A stretch of DNA of 64,000 nucleotides, taken from positions 83,950 to 147,949 of the forward strand of contig NZ_SMKX01000002.1 in assembly GCF_004349055.1 (NCBI RefSeq), given 5' to 3'. Numbering within the stretch: the stretch's first letter is position 1; each line of letters begins with the position of its first letter. The DNA is from Kribbella antibiotica. Lineage in GTDB: Bacteria; Actinomycetota; Actinomycetes; Propionibacteriales; Kribbellaceae. The position numbers and the translations under genes were made by a program. A model generated the notes under the pieces. It searched no databases and was not told where the DNA came from. It worked only from the letters and a program-made list of their open reading frames with translations. This document shows positions 63,961 through 64,000 of this stretch, in pieces.

Positions 63961-64000
63961 GCCTGGTCAGGTGTCCCCGGTCCCCACTGGGGATATACGG
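63933..64000. repeat. Large inverted repeat at the end of the tandem array
   Basis: 63933-63955 and 63978-64000 are perfect 23-bp reverse complements, 22 bp apart. Each arm contains a near-palindromic CCCCAGTGGGG-type core, and the loop holds CGCCTG/CAGGTG-like pairing. It could form a long cruciform or hairpin; the window stops exactly at its outer end. Confidence 0.75.

Noticed and set aside
63821..64000. Possible CRISPR array
   Set aside because: Units are adjacent and degenerate with no spacers of constant length, and there are no cas genes in the window.

Overview
The window is high-GC actinobacterial DNA: many GTG and TTG starts, ATGA and TGATG stop/start overlaps, twin-arginine leaders, an ANTAR protein, a PaaX regulator and a RamB/PrpR-type regulator. 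Gene content resembles Kribbella or a related soil member of the Propionibacteriales. That placement is inference from gene content, not a database match. No rRNA, tRNA, CRISPR array, phage or transposase gene was recognised.

Layout. 1-3.5 kb: a LacI regulator cut by the window edge, divergent from a Tat-exported glycoside hydrolase and a TetR regulator; a perfect inverted pair of 17-bp operators lies between them. 3.5-7.5 kb: a secreted DUF6351-type protein and a NarL-type two-component pair. 7.4-13.4 kb: a five-gene catabolic operon (acyl-CoA ligase, MHS transporter, MaoC hydratase, amidohydrolase, SDR) divergent from a PaaX regulator. 13.5-18.2 kb: a complete branched-chain-amino-acid-type ABC importer. 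18.2-20.3 kb: an alpha/beta hydrolase and a drug-type MFS exporter.

20.3-38.1 kb is a C2/C3 metabolism hub. It holds the glyoxylate shunt (aceA-aceB), a RamB/PrpR-like regulator, the methylcitrate genes prpD-prpB-prpC with an enoyl-CoA hydratase, a valine-degradation operon (mmsA, acyl-CoA dehydrogenase, hydroxyisobutyryl-CoA hydrolase-like, mmsB, enoyl-CoA hydratase), and B12-independent methionine synthase metE behind a cobalamin riboswitch. Between the prp genes and the valine operon is an 0.8-kb gene-free element with ~165-bp inverted arms and several internal hairpins.

38.3-50.7 kb: a fatty acid desaturase; a tightly coupled RsbQ-RsbP-ANTAR-STAS stress-signalling operon; a secreted GH31 glycosidase; a secreted C39-like protein; a large LuxR-type ATPase regulator with an MBL hydrolase; and a TPR/PH-like protein.

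50.7-63.8 kb is the most unusual region. It carries three agmatine-deiminase-family enzymes (predicted lipoprotein, cytoplasmic, and Tat-exported with an extra C-terminal domain). It also has a urease-like enzyme (fused gamma-beta subunit plus alpha subunit) that keeps all metal ligands but has lost the flap cysteine and changed its substrate pocket, with no ureDEFG nearby. A GNAT-AAA+ fusion protein lies immediately downstream of it. A polyamine-type ABC importer with both permeases fused into one chain, and two TetR regulators, complete the set. Working hypothesis: the cluster imports agmatine or a related guanidino compound, deiminates it to a ureido compound, and the urease-like enzyme hydrolyses that product, with the AAA+ protein as a possible maturation factor. 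The window ends in ~20-bp tandem repeats running into a 23-bp perfect inverted repeat.
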